A stretch of DNA of 64,000 nt, taken from Pigmentiphaga aceris. Its GTDB lineage: Bacteria; Pseudomonadota; Gammaproteobacteria; Burkholderiales; Burkholderiaceae_B. Each line of letters opens with the position of its first letter. Position 1 is the first letter of the stretch. The stretch lies in assembly GCF_008119665.1 (NCBI RefSeq), contig NZ_CP043046.1, forward strand, positions 4,154,001 through 4,218,000, read 5' to 3'. Shown in pieces: positions 35,269-48,519 of this stretch. The position numbers and the translations under genes are program-made. The notes beneath the pieces are model-generated. The model was not told the origin of the DNA. It was given only the letters and a program-made list of their open reading frames with translations, and did no database searches.

Positions 35269-36543
35269 TCAAGCTGGTTGGTCAACGCCCGGGGTCAGCA
35301 CCGCGTCCAGTGCAAGCACAGCCCCCGCCAACACCCGCGCGCCATCACCCGATGCCTGCTGGTCCGCCCACTCTTCCGGGCAGTGGCTTCGACCATCCAG
35401 GCAGGGCACAAAGATCATGCCGCTGGGGGCAATAGCTGCGATCTGCATGGCATCATGCCCCGCCCCACTGGGCAAACGGCGAGACGCCAGATTCAACCCG
35501 GACGCTGCGGTCTCAATTGCGCGGATGACGAGCGGATCGCAATCCACCGGCGTAACCGCGGTCAAGGACAACATGCTGGCAGACACCTTCAGGCGTGCAA
35601 GTTCCGCCTGGCTCGCGGCCATCACATCATTGGCAAACCGCGCCAACACATCCCTTGAATCGCTGCGGATTTCCAAGGTCATTTCCACACGGCCAGGAAC
35701 CGAGTTTGCCGAGTTAGGCAGCACATCCAGTCGTCCTACCGTTGCCACCACATAAGACGGTCCGCTCAGATAACCCTCGGCCATTGCACGCGCGGTGGAC
35801 ACCACATGCGCGGCACCCGCCAAGGCGTCTTGCCGCAAGTCCATTGGTGTGGTCCCGGCATGATCGGGACGCCCGGTGACGGTGATCGCCACACGCTGAA
35901 TGCCCACGATGTTGGTGACGACACCAATCGGCAAACCGGCTTGTTCCAACACCGGGCCTTGCTCGATATGCACTTCCACAAACGCCGCAATGTCTGCGCG
36001 CGACCGCGTGGCATGCGACAGCACATCGGGCTGTGCACCGGTGCGTGTCATGGCGTCGATCAGGCTTTCGCCGTTGGCATCGGACTGGGCCAGCATGGCT
36101 GGCGACAGCGCGCCTGCCATGGCCCGGCTGCCCACACACGACACGCCTTGATCGGTGGGTTCTTCGGCCAGGAAATCGATGACTTCCAGCGGGTGGCGCA
36201 GGCGATGCCCTGATTCCTTCAGACTTTGCGCCACTTCAAGCGCAGACAGCACGCCCAGAATGCCGTCGAATCGGCCGCCATGAAATACCGTGTCGGTGTG
36301 CGAGCCGATGCAGATGGGCTTCAAGTTCGGGTCTGTGCCAGCCAGCTCGCCAATCAGGTTTCCGGCTTCGTCCAGCCGCACAGACAAGCCCGCTTCCATG
36401 AACTGCCCGCGCAGCCAGTGCCGTCCCTGCATGAACTCTTCAGAAAACGCGCGACGGGTCCACGGCATGTCGGGGCGGGTGAAGCTGGCCATGGTCTGAA
36501 GACGTTGCCAGAGACGATCGGTGTTGATGTGTAGGATGTGCAT
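35269..36543 (-). CDS. M20-family Zn-dependent amidohydrolase (carbamoylase type)
   Basis: 424 residues. Similar to N-carbamoyl-L-amino-acid hydrolases and allantoate amidohydrolases. Metal-site motifs: G-S-H-T-D-T-V, G-G-R-F-D-G-I-L-G-V, F-L-A-E-E-P, V-H-I-E-Q-G-P and, at the C-terminal side, S-G-A-G-H-D-A-M with F-V-P-C-L-D-G-R-S-H. The inserted dimerisation domain has G-R-P-D-H-A-G-T-T-P-M. It releases ammonia and CO2 or an amino acid from N-carbamoyl or ureido substrates. It is divergent from a LysR regulator that probably controls it. Confidence 0.88.
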   Translation of the reverse strand: MHILHINTDRLWQRLQTMASFTRPDMPWTRRAFSEEFMQGRHWLRGQFMEAGLSVRLDEAGNLIGELAGTDPNLKPICIGSHTDTVFHGGRFDGILGVLSALEVAQSLKESGHRLRHPLEVIDFLAEEPTDQGVSCVGSRAMAGALSPAMLAQSDANGESLIDAMTRTGAQPDVLSHATRSRADIAAFVEVHIEQGPVLEQAGLPIGVVTNIVGIQRVAITVTGRPDHAGTTPMDLRQDALAGAAHVVSTARAMAEGYLSGPSYVVATVGRLDVLPNSANSVPGRVEMTLEIRSDSRDVLARFANDVMAASQAELARLKVSASMLSLTAVTPVDCDPLVIRAIETAASGLNLASRRLPSGAGHDAMQIAAIAPSGMIFVPCLDGRSHCPEEWADQQASGDGARVLAGAVLALDAVLTPGVDQPA

Positions 36544-36590
36544 GACACATGATGCCGCCAAACCAGACACAGAAAAAGACCGCGCCACTT

Positions 36591-37568
36591 ATGCCATCCA
36601 TCAGTTCAACTTTGGGGTCGGGACCACATCTGAGCCAGCCGCTTGGCCAACACCTGGACCAGCTCAGAAAGTACGAGCTGGTCGTGAAATACGGCAGTTT
36701 CACCGCAGCTGCCGACCACCTGGGCCTGACGCAGCCTGCCATCAGTCAGCAGATTCGTGCCCTGGAGCGCCAGTTGGGCGTGCGCCTGCTTGAACGGGTC
36801 GGGCGCTCGGTGACACCTACGGCTGCGGGCAAGGACTTGCTGGCGCATCTTCCGGCCATTGCGATGGCCTTGGAAGCGGCCTTCAACGCCGTGGCCGCGC
36901 ACGTTGACAAGGTGGTGGGGCAAATCCGCCTGGGCACCGGGCTGACGACCTGCCTGTATTTTCTGCCGCCGATTCTGCGCAAACTGAAAGACGCACATCC
37001 CGGGCTGGACCTGGTGGTCAGCACCGGCAACACCGAAGAACTGGTGCGCCGCGTGGAAGCAAACAGCATTGATCTGGCGCTGGTCACGCTGCCGGTGCCC
37101 TCGCGATCTGTCGATGTTCAGGTGGTGGTCGAAGACGAGATCGTGGCGGTGAAACGGCGGGGCTCGGCCGACTGGCCTGATCGACTGGATGCGTCATCAT
37201 TCAGCGCCACCCCGCTGGTCATGTTCAGCCCAGGCACGTCAACACGCGGCCTGATAGACGCCTGGCTGAGCACAGCTGACCGCAACCCGTCTGCAGCCAT
37301 GGAGCTGGACAGTGTGGAAGCGATCAAAGCGGTGGTGGCAGCGGGGCTTGGCAGCAGCTTTCTGCCCCGCTTGGCGCTGACCGGACATGGGCATCATGCG
37401 GACCTGGAATTCCGGTCTTTGACACCCAGGCTGTATCGATCGCAAGCCCTGGTCATGCGCCAGGACAAGACCATGACGGCGGCATTCCGGGCGACGGTCG
37501 AGTGCATTCTGGCGTCGAAGGTGCATCTACCAATATCGACGGCAGAACAGGACAGCTCAACAGGCTGA
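36591..37568 (+). CDS. LysR-family transcriptional regulator
   Basis: About 325 residues. N-terminal helix-turn-helix Y-G-S-F-T-A-A-A-D-H-L-G-L-T-Q-P-A-I-S-Q-Q-I-R-A-L-E, then the periplasmic-binding-protein-like effector domain (G-Q-I-R-L-G-T-G, L-D-L-A-L-V-T-L-P, V-A-A-G-L-G-S-S-F-L-P). An earlier ATG at 36549 would leave only 5 bp to the divergent M20 start, so ATG 36591 is preferred. The amidohydrolase is the natural target. Confidence 0.88.
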   Translation: MPSISSTLGSGPHLSQPLGQHLDQLRKYELVVKYGSFTAAADHLGLTQPAISQQIRALERQLGVRLLERVGRSVTPTAAGKDLLAHLPAIAMALEAAFNAVAAHVDKVVGQIRLGTGLTTCLYFLPPILRKLKDAHPGLDLVVSTGNTEELVRRVEANSIDLALVTLPVPSRSVDVQVVVEDEIVAVKRRGSADWPDRLDASSFSATPLVMFSPGTSTRGLIDAWLSTADRNPSAAMELDSVEAIKAVVAAGLGSSFLPRLALTGHGHHADLEFRSLTPRLYRSQALVMRQDKTMTAAFRATVECILASKVHLPISTAEQDSSTG

Positions 37569-37601
37569 TTACCATCGCGGCGAAGTTCGACCCTGACCAC
37601 C

Positions 37602-38102
37602 TCAAGCACGCAGGCGTCGCGACGGATCGGCCTGATGCAGGTGGACGGCAAAGGTATCCCACGGCGGCGCTACCTTGATCTGCTTCAGCACGCGGCCCAC
37701 TTCACCACGGTGATATGTGCCATGCGTCGCGACATGAAGCAGCATTTCCTCGCGTGTCATGCAGCCGCTATCACCGTCGCTGAATACGAACGTGATGGGC
37801 TCGGCCAGCTCGGTCGCGGTGACAGTCGCGGCGTAGTTGAGATACCAGCTATCAACGCTTGCCATGGCGGTACGCAGGTCTTGGGGCGTCGGCGTATCGA
37901 GCGTATTGTTGGCCGAAAAACCGTGTGGAACACCACTCAGATGGCCCTTGAACATCAGGTTCACCACATGGCAATGATTCATGATGCGAATCGCAGTGTG
38001 TCGCTCGTCACTCGCATGCAGCGTGTCCAGGGCCTGAAGAAATGCGTCATTGGCCCAAGCCTGATACTTGAACAAGGAAGAAAAGGGAGAGGCTGCAGTC
38101 AT
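37602..38102 (-). CDS. DinB-family protein
   Basis: 166 residues; start at 38102 (M-T-A-A-S-P-F) chosen because the upstream in-frame extension is non-coding in character. Four-helix bundle with the DinB/YfiT metal-binding histidines: H in N-H-C-H-V-V-N and the C-terminal pair H-V-A-T-H-G-T-Y-H-R-G-E-V. The W-A-N-D motif is near the N-terminus. Members bind a divalent metal and include thiol-dependent S-transferases; the substrate is unknown. Confidence 0.85.
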   Translation of the reverse strand: MTAASPFSSLFKYQAWANDAFLQALDTLHASDERHTAIRIMNHCHVVNLMFKGHLSGVPHGFSANNTLDTPTPQDLRTAMASVDSWYLNYAATVTATELAEPITFVFSDGDSGCMTREEMLLHVATHGTYHRGEVGRVLKQIKVAPPWDTFAVHLHQADPSRRLRA

Positions 38103-38250
38103 GGGTACGTCACCGTGGTTGGCGTTATTGGGGCCGTGGCATTGCTGATGAAATCGGCCCACGATGGCGTCAATGGTGCCTACGAACACACCTTGAAAGA
38201 AGGGCCCCCAGCTTATGAGATACATCCATTGAAACTTTGGGAACGGCCAT

Positions 38251-38278
38251 AAAAAAGCAGCTCGAAAGCTGCTTTTTT
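38251..38278 (-). terminator. Bidirectional Rho-independent terminator
   Basis: AAAAAAGCAGCT-CGAA-AGCTGCTTTTTT is a perfect 12-bp stem with a tetraloop, ending in six Ts on either strand. It lies 20 bp past the GNAT stop and closes the leftward ftsK-lolA-rarA-GNAT transcript. Confidence 0.88.
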
Positions 38279-38298
38279 GTGGGGGGATACTAGGCTGA

Positions 38299-38814
38299 CT
38301 ACAGATCGCAGCGAAGCTCAAACTCGTGTTCGGTTTCAGCGAACACAACAAACCCCAAGCGCTCATACAAACGCTTGGCGGGATTGCCCTTCAGCACGCT
38401 GAGCGTCACCGGCAAACCATCTTTGCGTGCCTGCGCAATCAGCGCCTGGATCACCTTGGCACCCAGCCCCCGACCTTGCCAGGCAGGTGCCATTTGGATC
38501 TGCATCAACACCCACGCCGTCTCAGAACGGTAAGCCTTGCAAAGGCCGACATCCTCATCGCCTACACAGACCACATGCGCGTCCGAATATTTGGCAAGCA
38601 AGCGCTGCCGATGGTGTTTATCGTCAAGACTCAAACCTACCCGCGACAGATGTTCGGTCATGGTCTGCTTGCGCAGCCACAACAGAAAGTCCTCATCGGC
38701 AGGCGTTGCGGGCCGTAGCCGAACAGCGGTATACGGCAACTCATCTGCTGAACGCAGATCAAGTTCAGCAAGCTGGTTGCCACTTCTCTGCCCTACGCTG
38801 CTTGTGTCTGCCAT
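38299..38814 (-). CDS. GNAT-family N-acetyltransferase
   Basis: 171 residues. The acetyl-CoA site is in motif A, I-Q-M-A-P-A-W-Q-G-R-G-L-G-A-K-V-I-Q, and motif B follows as L-S-V-L-K-G-N-P-A-K-R-L-Y-E-R-L-G-F. The start ATG overlaps the rarA stop by one base (TGATG), so it is translationally coupled to rarA. The acceptor substrate is unknown. Confidence 0.88.
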   Translation of the reverse strand: MADTSSVGQRSGNQLAELDLRSADELPYTAVRLRPATPADEDFLLWLRKQTMTEHLSRVGLSLDDKHHRQRLLAKYSDAHVVCVGDEDVGLCKAYRSETAWVLMQIQMAPAWQGRGLGAKVIQALIAQARKDGLPVTLSVLKGNPAKRLYERLGFVVFAETEHEFELRCDL

Positions 38815-40151
38815 CAGTCCTTCTTCTCGCGCGCCTGTTTATCCAGGCCGCGCAAAAATTCCAGCTTCTGGCCGATCTTGCTTTCCAAGCCACGCGGCGT
38901 CGGGTGATACCAGCGCGGGGTGCCCATGCCGTCGGGCATATAGGTTTCGCCAGCGGCGTAAGCCTCGGGTTCGTCGTGCGCGTAGCGATAGGCCTTGCCG
39001 TGCCCAAGCTGCTTCATCAGCTTGGTAGGTGCATTGCGCAAGTGAATCGGCACGGGCGCACTGCCGTGCTGCTGCGCGTAAGCCTTGGCCTGGTTGTAGG
39101 CGTTGTAGACCGCGTTGGACTTGGCCGCACAGGCCAGATACACCACGGCTTCAGCCAAGGCCAGCTCACCTTCGGGTGAGCCCAGGCGTTCGTAAACTTC
39201 GGTGCCGGTCAATGCAATGTCCAGCGCACGCGGGTCGGCCAAGCCAATGTCTTCGATGGCCATGCGCACAATGCGACGCGCCAAATAACGCGGGTCGGCA
39301 CCGCCATCCAGCATGCGACACAACCAGTACAAAGACGCATCGGGATTCGACCCACGCACCGACTTGTGCAGCGCGCTGATCTGGTCGTAGAACGCGTCAC
39401 CGCCCTTGTCGAAACGCCGCAGGTTTTGCGACAAGGCAGTTTCCAGCCAAGCCGCATCGACCTCGGTACGCCCTGCCCCACGGGCTGCATCGCTGACCAC
39501 TTCCACCGCGTTGATCACGCGGCGTGCATCGCCATCGGCCCATGCTGCCAACTGCAGCTTCGACGCATCGTCGAATTTAATGCCGCCGTCGGGTGCATCA
39601 CCATTCAAGGTGGCCAGTGCGCGCTCGATCAACTGCGCCAATTCTTCCTGCGTGAGCGGCATCAATACATAGACGCGCGCCCGCGACAGCAAGGCGGAAT
39701 TGACTTCGAAAGATGGGTTCTCGGTGGTGGCACCAATGAAGGTGAACAGGCCGCTTTCCACATACGGCAGGAAAGCGTCCTGCTGCGCCTTGTTGAAGCG
39801 GTGCACCTCGTCCACGAACAAAATCGTGCGTCGACCACGCGCCTGCGCTGCCTGTGCGGCCACCACCGCGTCGCGGATGTCCTTGACCCCGCCCAACACC
39901 GCCGACATGGAGATGAACTGCGCGTCGAAGGAATCAGCCATCAACCTGGCCAGCGTGGTCTTGCCGATGCCAGGTGGTCCCCAGAAGATCAGCGAATGCG
40001 GGCGACCAGACGAAAACGCCACCCGCAGTGGCTTGTCGGGCCCCAGCAAATGCGACTGGCCGACGACTTCATCCAGGCTGCGAGGTCGCAACCGTTCGGC
40101 CAGCGGTACGTTGGCCGGATCGATCTGGCCGTTGAAAAGGTCTTGGGCCAT
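38814..40151 (-). CDS. rarA: Replication-associated recombination protein A
   Basis: 445 residues. AAA+ ATPase related to clamp loaders and acting at stalled replication forks. Walker A G-P-P-G-I-G-K-T-T, Walker B I-L-F-V-D-E-V-H-R-F-N-K, sensor 1 G-A-T-T-E-N-P-S-F-E, arginine finger S-R-A-R-V. The C-terminal tetramerisation part has G-S-N-P-D-A-S-L-Y-W and H-L-R-N-A-P-T-K-L-M. It follows lolA by 6 bp, as in E. coli. Confidence 0.97.
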   Translation of the reverse strand: MAQDLFNGQIDPANVPLAERLRPRSLDEVVGQSHLLGPDKPLRVAFSSGRPHSLIFWGPPGIGKTTLARLMADSFDAQFISMSAVLGGVKDIRDAVVAAQAAQARGRRTILFVDEVHRFNKAQQDAFLPYVESGLFTFIGATTENPSFEVNSALLSRARVYVLMPLTQEELAQLIERALATLNGDAPDGGIKFDDASKLQLAAWADGDARRVINAVEVVSDAARGAGRTEVDAAWLETALSQNLRRFDKGGDAFYDQISALHKSVRGSNPDASLYWLCRMLDGGADPRYLARRIVRMAIEDIGLADPRALDIALTGTEVYERLGSPEGELALAEAVVYLACAAKSNAVYNAYNQAKAYAQQHGSAPVPIHLRNAPTKLMKQLGHGKAYRYAHDEPEAYAAGETYMPDGMGTPRWYHPTPRGLESKIGQKLEFLRGLDKQAREKKD

Positions 40152-40157
40152 TGATGC

Positions 40158-40823
40158 TTATTGGCCGCCCATGCGCACCACGTCCACACCGGCAGGCGGC
40201 GTGAAGGTGAAGGTTCCGGCCGGAATCGACGGATTGCGGCGAATGTCGCTCAAGGTCACCTGGGTGGACTGTCCGAAGGAATCGAACAGGTCCAGCCGTG
40301 CAGGCAAACCGTCTTTGAAGCCGATCTCCACTTTCGAGAATCCGGCATCAGCGCTGCGCGGCACGGCTTCCAGCCAGTCCAGGCCATCGCGGGCCGGCAG
40401 TTCTTTCACCGTGAATGATTTTTCCAGATCGCCGTTGCCAAACAGAATGGCAGCCGGTGACGCGCCCACGGCGGCGTCGGTCTTGCGCACGCTGACCTGG
40501 TTCAGGTCGGGGTCGAACTGGAACAGTTCACGCCCGTCGGACACGATGCGTTGTTCAAACGGCTTGGTCACGCGCCAGTCGAATTTTCCAGGGCGCTGGA
40601 ATGCAAACTGACCGGACTGCGCAGGTTGCGCACGGCCAGTACTGGCACGGGTTTGCTGGCTGAACGCACCCGACGCTGACTGTGTGTCGCGTGCAAACGC
40701 GCGCAGTTGCTCAACGGCACCTGCGGCATGCGCACCCAGCGGGGCAGCGATGGCCAGTGCCAGCAGGGCACCGCGCACAACGGACCCAGAAAACGCAGCA
40801 GAAACAGCAGAGATAACGCGCAT
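40158..40823 (-). CDS. lolA: Outer-membrane lipoprotein carrier protein LolA
   Basis: 221-residue precursor; the signal peptide ends G-A-H-A|A-G-A. It ferries lipoproteins across the periplasm from LolCDE to LolB. The family pattern is visible: F-S-Q-Q-T, G-Q-F-A-F-Q-R-P-G-K-F-D-W, L-F-Q-F-D-P-D-L-N-Q-V and the C-terminal F-T-P-P-A-G-V-D-V. It sits between ftsK and rarA in the conserved order. The 216-bp gap to ftsK shows no terminator. Confidence 0.95.
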   Translation of the reverse strand: MRVISAVSAAFSGSVVRGALLALAIAAPLGAHAAGAVEQLRAFARDTQSASGAFSQQTRASTGRAQPAQSGQFAFQRPGKFDWRVTKPFEQRIVSDGRELFQFDPDLNQVSVRKTDAAVGASPAAILFGNGDLEKSFTVKELPARDGLDWLEAVPRSADAGFSKVEIGFKDGLPARLDLFDSFGQSTQVTLSDIRRNPSIPAGTFTFTPPAGVDVVRMGGQ

Positions 40824-41039
40824 ATGTATTCCGTTTTGACGTCGCGGCCCAGGACGGGCGCGCTGAAAAATGCTTGGCTGGCTGCCTGAAGAAACAACCG
40901 CGATGCCAGAGCACCTTCAATTCAGTGTAAAAGTCAGCGCCCCGGACAACCGTGAAGATTCAGGTCGATAGATGTTCAAACCGTTGCAGACGCAAGCACC
41001 GGTGCGCTGAAGCGTCTGCAACTCAACCCACCCGCAGGC

Positions 41040-43397
41040 TCAAGCCTCTTCCTGCTGCTTGGGTGCCAGGATTTCGCGGTTGCCGTTGCTTTGCATCGAT
41101 GACACCAGACCCGATTGCTCCATCTGCTCAAGCAGGCGAGCCGCCCGGTTGTAACCGATGCGCAAATGGCGCTGCACCAGCGAAATCGATGCCCGACGAT
41201 TCTTCAACACCACTTCGACCGCCTGGTCATACATGGGGTCGGCTTCCGCATCGGCAACACCCGTAACGGCATTCAGCCCGTCACCGGTTTCGCCTTCGCC
41301 CGCGCCATCCAGAATGCCGTCGATGTAGGCAGGTTCGCCCTGCGCCTTCAACTGCTCGACCACGCGGTGCACTTCTTCGTCAGACACGAACGCACCGTGT
41401 ACCCGTGCCGGCAGCCCGGTGCCAGGCGGCATGTACAGCATGTCACCCTGACCCAGCAGTGCTTCCGCCCCCATCTGGTCAAGAATCGTGCGCGAATCGA
41501 TCTTCGACGACACCTGGAACGCAATCCGCGTCGGAATATTCGCCTTGATCAGACCGGTGATCACGTCCACGCTTGGGCGCTGGGTAGCCAGAATCAGGTG
41601 AATACCAGCCGCACGCGCCTTCTGCGCCAGGCGGGCAATCAGTTCTTCGATCTTCTTGCCCACCACCATCATGAGGTCGGCCAGCTCGTCGATCACCACC
41701 ACGACCATTGGCAGTTCAGTCAGCGGTTCAGGGTCGTCGGGCGTCAGCGAGAACGGATTCTTGATCGGCTCTTCTTTCTTGATGCCTTCCGCAATCTTGC
41801 CGTTGTAGCCAGACAGGTTGCGCACCCCCAGCTTGCTCATCAGGCGATAGCGCTTTTCCATCTCGCCCACACACCAGTTCAGTGCGTTGGCGGCCTGGCG
41901 CATGTCGGTCACCACCGGAGCCAGCAGGTGCGGAATGCCTTCGTAGACGCTCATTTCAAGCATCTTCGGGTCAATCATGATCAGGCGGACCTGCTTCGGG
42001 TCAGCCTTGTACAGCAGGGACAGGATCATTGCGTTGATCCCGACCGACTTGCCGGAACCGGTCGTACCGGCCACCAGCAAGTGCGGCATTTTCGCCAAAT
42101 CGGCCACCACCGGTTTGCCGGCAATGTCCTTGCCCAGCGCCATGGTCAATACCGACGCGCTGGCGTGGTAGACATCCGAGCCCAGAATTTCCGACAGACG
42201 GACGGTCTGGCGACGCGGATTGGGCAGTTCCAGGCCCATCAGATTCTTGCCGGGAATGGTTTCGACCACTCGGATACTGACCAAGCTGAGCGCCCGGGCA
42301 AGGTCTTTGGCCAAGCCAACCACCTGGCTGCCCTTGACCCCAACGGCAGGCTCAACCTCGTAGCGCGTGATGACCGGCCCCGCCTGCGCCGCCACCACCG
42401 AGACGCTCACGCCGAAGTCGGCCAGCTTTTTCTCGATCAGACGCGAGGTGTATTCCAGGGTTTCGGGCGGGATAGTCGCCTGTTCGCGGTCGGCAGGATC
42501 AAGCAAGTCCAGCGGCGGCAAGGTGGAATCGCCCACATCCTGGAACAGCGGACGCTGTTTTTCGTTGCTCAGCCGCTCTGCCTTGGGCACCACGGTCACA
42601 CTGGGCTCAATCCTGACGGGCTCGTGGGCCAGCACCTCCTGCTTGGCCACCACGTCGACGGCGCGCTTTTGCACCGCCACTTCACCCACCTTGCGGTCTT
42701 CGCGCGCAGCCACGGCATTACGCACGCGCACCACCACCCATTCCAGCGCACCACCGATGCGCTCGGAAATCACCAGCCAGGAAAAACCGAAGAACAAGCT
42801 GGTGCCCATGGCGAACAAGGCCACCAACAGCAAAGTCCCCCCTGCCTGACCCAGACCCACGCTGCTGGCTTTCCACAGCGCCTGCCCGATCAACCCGCCC
42901 GCACCGTTCGGCAAACCGATGCTGTGACGCAACAAAAATCCGGTCAGGTGGGTGGCTTCCAGGCCCATCGAGCCCAGCAAAAGCAGGAAAAAGCCGATTG
43001 CCTGTTCCCAACGGACGCGTGGAAGTGCGTCGGCAGGGTCGGTTTTCGACAGTTGATCGGCCAAGCGCTGGTAACCAGCGTAGACCCGTTGCAGCAGCAG
43101 GATCACCCACCACCAGACGGAAAAACCGAATAAATACAGGGTTAAATCCGCCACCCAGGCACCGAAGCGCCCGCCACTGTTCAACACGCGGTCGGTCACC
43201 ACAGAGTGGGACCAACCCGGATCGGTGGCGTGGTAGGTGGCGATCACCAGGGTGAGGTACGCCGCGAGGGACGCAAAAAGTATCCAGCGCGCCTCACGGG
43301 CGAGTTTGGACAGGCTGCTGGGGATAAGCCCCAGAAGAGAACGAGTCGTTGATTGCCGGGGGTTCGCGGCGGGTGCGGTGCGTGCGGTGCGTGCCAT
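41040..43397 (-). CDS. ftsK: DNA translocase FtsK
   Basis: 785 residues. Septal DNA pump that clears chromosome ends and activates XerCD. Four N-terminal membrane helices (about 35-185), a comparatively short linker (about 200-290), then the RecA-like motor with Walker [11 protein letters not shown], Walker [12 protein letters not shown] and the glutamine/arginine region [11 protein letters not shown]-terminal gamma winged helix ([16 protein letters not shown]) reads KOPS sites. Start 43397 is chosen over an upstream frame extension. Confidence 0.96.
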   Translation of the reverse strand: MARTARTAPAANPRQSTTRSLLGLIPSSLSKLAREARWILFASLAAYLTLVIATYHATDPGWSHSVVTDRVLNSGGRFGAWVADLTLYLFGFSVWWWVILLLQRVYAGYQRLADQLSKTDPADALPRVRWEQAIGFFLLLLGSMGLEATHLTGFLLRHSIGLPNGAGGLIGQALWKASSVGLGQAGGTLLLVALFAMGTSLFFGFSWLVISERIGGALEWVVVRVRNAVAAREDRKVGEVAVQKRAVDVVAKQEVLAHEPVRIEPSVTVVPKAERLSNEKQRPLFQDVGDSTLPPLDLLDPADREQATIPPETLEYTSRLIEKKLADFGVSVSVVAAQAGPVITRYEVEPAVGVKGSQVVGLAKDLARALSLVSIRVVETIPGKNLMGLELPNPRRQTVRLSEILGSDVYHASASVLTMALGKDIAGKPVVADLAKMPHLLVAGTTGSGKSVGINAMILSLLYKADPKQVRLIMIDPKMLEMSVYEGIPHLLAPVVTDMRQAANALNWCVGEMEKRYRLMSKLGVRNLSGYNGKIAEGIKKEEPIKNPFSLTPDDPEPLTELPMVVVVIDELADLMMVVGKKIEELIARLAQKARAAGIHLILATQRPSVDVITGLIKANIPTRIAFQVSSKIDSRTILDQMGAEALLGQGDMLYMPPGTGLPARVHGAFVSDEEVHRVVEQLKAQGEPAYIDGILDGAGEGETGDGLNAVTGVADAEADPMYDQAVEVVLKNRRASISLVQRHLRIGYNRAARLLEQMEQSGLVSSMQSNGNREILAPKQQEEA

Positions 43398-43480
43398 GCG
43401 CAAGATTATAGGTGGCTGACGATGCTCCCCGTCTATGGGTGCCATAGGAAAGCATGAGTACGGTGCAACGAGGTGCTACT

Positions 43481-43486
43481 TATAAT
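43481..43486 (+). promoter_or_regulatory. -10 element for trxB
   Basis: A perfect TATAAT, 49 bp before the trxB start in the ftsK/trxB divergent gap (137 bp). No acceptable -35 lies 16-18 bp upstream, so an activator or a weak promoter is likely. Confidence 0.5.
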
Positions 43487-43528
43487 GGGTGCTTCTTTGC
43501 ATCATCCGGCCTTAACCGGCCGCAATAA

Positions 43529-44491
<963 letters not shown>

Positions 44492-44661
44492 AGTAAGACC
44501 TTGGATGGACGCACCTGTGGGTGCGTCCACACCAGACCGAATTTGCACGACACCGACACTCAAGACGCGCACCCTGCCGGGTGCGTGACTACAGAAGTGG
44601 CGACACGCCATCTCGTCATGGGAACACCCTGCCCATTCCCAGGCAACATCGGAGAACACGG

Positions 44662-45330
44662 GTGGCCAAGAAACCCTTGCACACCGGCTTTGCCGGGCTG
44701 AAAGCCATGCGGCAGGCGCTGCAGGAGCAACGCCGCGCCGAAGCCGTGGCGCAAGCGGCACGGGAAGCGGCGGCCGTCGACGCGCGCCGCGCCGCCAACG
44801 AATTCCGTCACGCCATGGGCGACGTGACCCCACTCGCCACCACCGCCCGCTTCACCCCCGCACCAGCCTCGCCACCTCCCCTGCCCTTCAAACGCTGGGA
44901 AGACGACAAGGCCGTACTGCGCGAATCCCTGTCGGATGAGTACGGTGCTGACTGGCTGATCGAAACCGACGAGACCCTGTCCTATCGCCGCAGCGGCCTG
45001 GGCCAGGATGTGGTGCGCAACCTGCGTCGCGGCCAATGGGTAGTCGGTTCGCAAATCGACCTGCATGGATGCCGGGTAGATGAAGCGCGCGAAGCGCTGA
45101 GCGAATTCCTGCGCGACTGCGTCAAGCGCGAAGTGCGCTGTGTGCGCGTGATCCACGGCAAAGGCCTGGGATCGAAAAACCGTACACCCGTGCTGAAAGA
45201 AAAAGTGCGTCGCTGGCTGGTTCAGAAGGAACAGGTATTGGCGTTTGTCGAAGCGCGGGATGTGGATGGCGGCGCGGGGGTTGTGCTGGTGCTGCTGCGC
45301 TCCCGGCGGGCGGAAGACGTGGCGGCTTGA
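44662..45330 (+). CDS. Smr-domain protein
   Basis: 222 residues. GTG start at 44662 with GGAG 7 nt upstream gives V-A-K-K-P-L-H-T-G; the upstream in-frame extension is Arg/His-rich and unlikely. A basic Ala-rich N-terminal helix (about 10-50) precedes the C-terminal Smr domain: Q-I-D-L-H-G-C-R-V-D-E-A, R-C-V-R-V-I-H-G-K-G-L-G-S and A-G-V-V-L-V-L-L. This domain is the nicking endonuclease unit of MutS2 and stand-alone SmrA/B; SmrB cleaves mRNA at collided ribosomes. It lies 170 bp after trxB on the same strand. Confidence 0.9.
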   Translation: MAKKPLHTGFAGLKAMRQALQEQRRAEAVAQAAREAAAVDARRAANEFRHAMGDVTPLATTARFTPAPASPPPLPFKRWEDDKAVLRESLSDEYGADWLIETDETLSYRRSGLGQDVVRNLRRGQWVVGSQIDLHGCRVDEAREALSEFLRDCVKREVRCVRVIHGKGLGSKNRTPVLKEKVRRWLVQKEQVLAFVEARDVDGGAGVVLVLLRSRRAEDVAA

Positions 45331-45354
45331 ACGCCGTGGCTGCTTGCAGACGTA

Positions 45355-45384
45355 AAAACGGGGCCTTGAAGCCCCGTTTTTTCT
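45355..45384. terminator. Rho-independent terminator after the Smr gene
   Basis: AAAACGGGGC-CTTGAA-GCCCCGTTTT, a 10-bp stem followed by TT, lies 24 bp after the stop. The stem's A/T tracts also allow termination of the convergent glnB transcript on the minus strand. Confidence 0.85.
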
Positions 45385-45426
45385 TGCTGAAAAGGCAAGT
45401 CAGGTCAGACCTGCTCCCGCCTTGAA

Positions 45427-45804
<378 letters not shown>

Positions 45805-45836
45805 TCATCTATTCTAATCCAGCCCTGCCGCAACCG

Positions 45837-47909
<2,073 letters not shown>

Positions 47910-48012
47910 GTCTCTGGTTCTCTATGCCGACCGTGGTCTACAGACCTGGGACATTACCCGAAAGCTGCACGGCAGTCGCACGCAACTCGCAAGCGCTGCC
48001 ACCTTACGCTGA

Positions 48013-48441
48013 TCAGACCATCAACCACCCACACGCCGTCGCCAGGGCGAGCACCACGCAGGGAGCGACCGCGTGCGCGTGCTCATCGTGGTGAAGCAGG
48101 GTCACGATCGCAGCGATCATCACCAAGATGGCCAACGCGACACCAGCCAAGCGGAAGGCAGGGAGTACGAGCAACACCGCGGTCAGGAACTCCAGTGCGG
48201 CTGTGACGTAATGAAACCAATCAGGGTAGCCCCAGCGAGTAAAGGACGCACGTATAGACGCTGGCGCAATGGCGTTCAGCACGCTGCCAAACAGGAAAAA
48301 TGCGGCAAGGCCCCAGGCGAGCCAAGCTGAAGCAGAGAGCTCGGCGAATGAAACAGCGATATCGGTCAAACCAGTATCCAGATAAAAAGGGGTTCGTTGG
48401 CGCTTACAAAAGCCGCAAGACTGCGCGGTCGTCAACAGCAT
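48013..48441 (-). CDS. DoxX-family membrane protein
   Basis: Up to 142 residues with four hydrophobic helices. The DoxX pattern F-F-L-F-G-S-V-L-N-A-I-A-P, R-W-G-Y-P-D-W-F-H-Y-V-T-A-A-L-E and L-P-A-F-R-L-A-G-V-A is clear. The start is unsettled: ATG 48441 has no ribosome-binding site and gives an odd Cys-rich tail, while TTG at 48369 would give L-T-D-I-A-V-S-F, closer to the usual family N-terminus. Function unknown; relatives associate with oxidoreductases. Confidence 0.75.
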   Translation of the reverse strand: MLLTTAQSCGFCKRQRTPFYLDTGLTDIAVSFAELSASAWLAWGLAAFFLFGSVLNAIAPASIRASFTRWGYPDWFHYVTAALEFLTAVLLVLPAFRLAGVALAILVMIAAIVTLLHHDEHAHAVAPCVVLALATACGWLMV

Positions 48442-48519
48442 TGCTGTGCCCGCAGACTTGATCAGGCGCAGGATCGGGACAGCCGGTTGTAATCAAGCGG
48501 CTGAAGTCAAAAAAATCCG

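Noticed and set aside
41115..43133. A 672-codon frame antisense to ftsK
   Set aside because: His/Gln-rich shadow of the FtsK coding sequence with no plausible start or domain.
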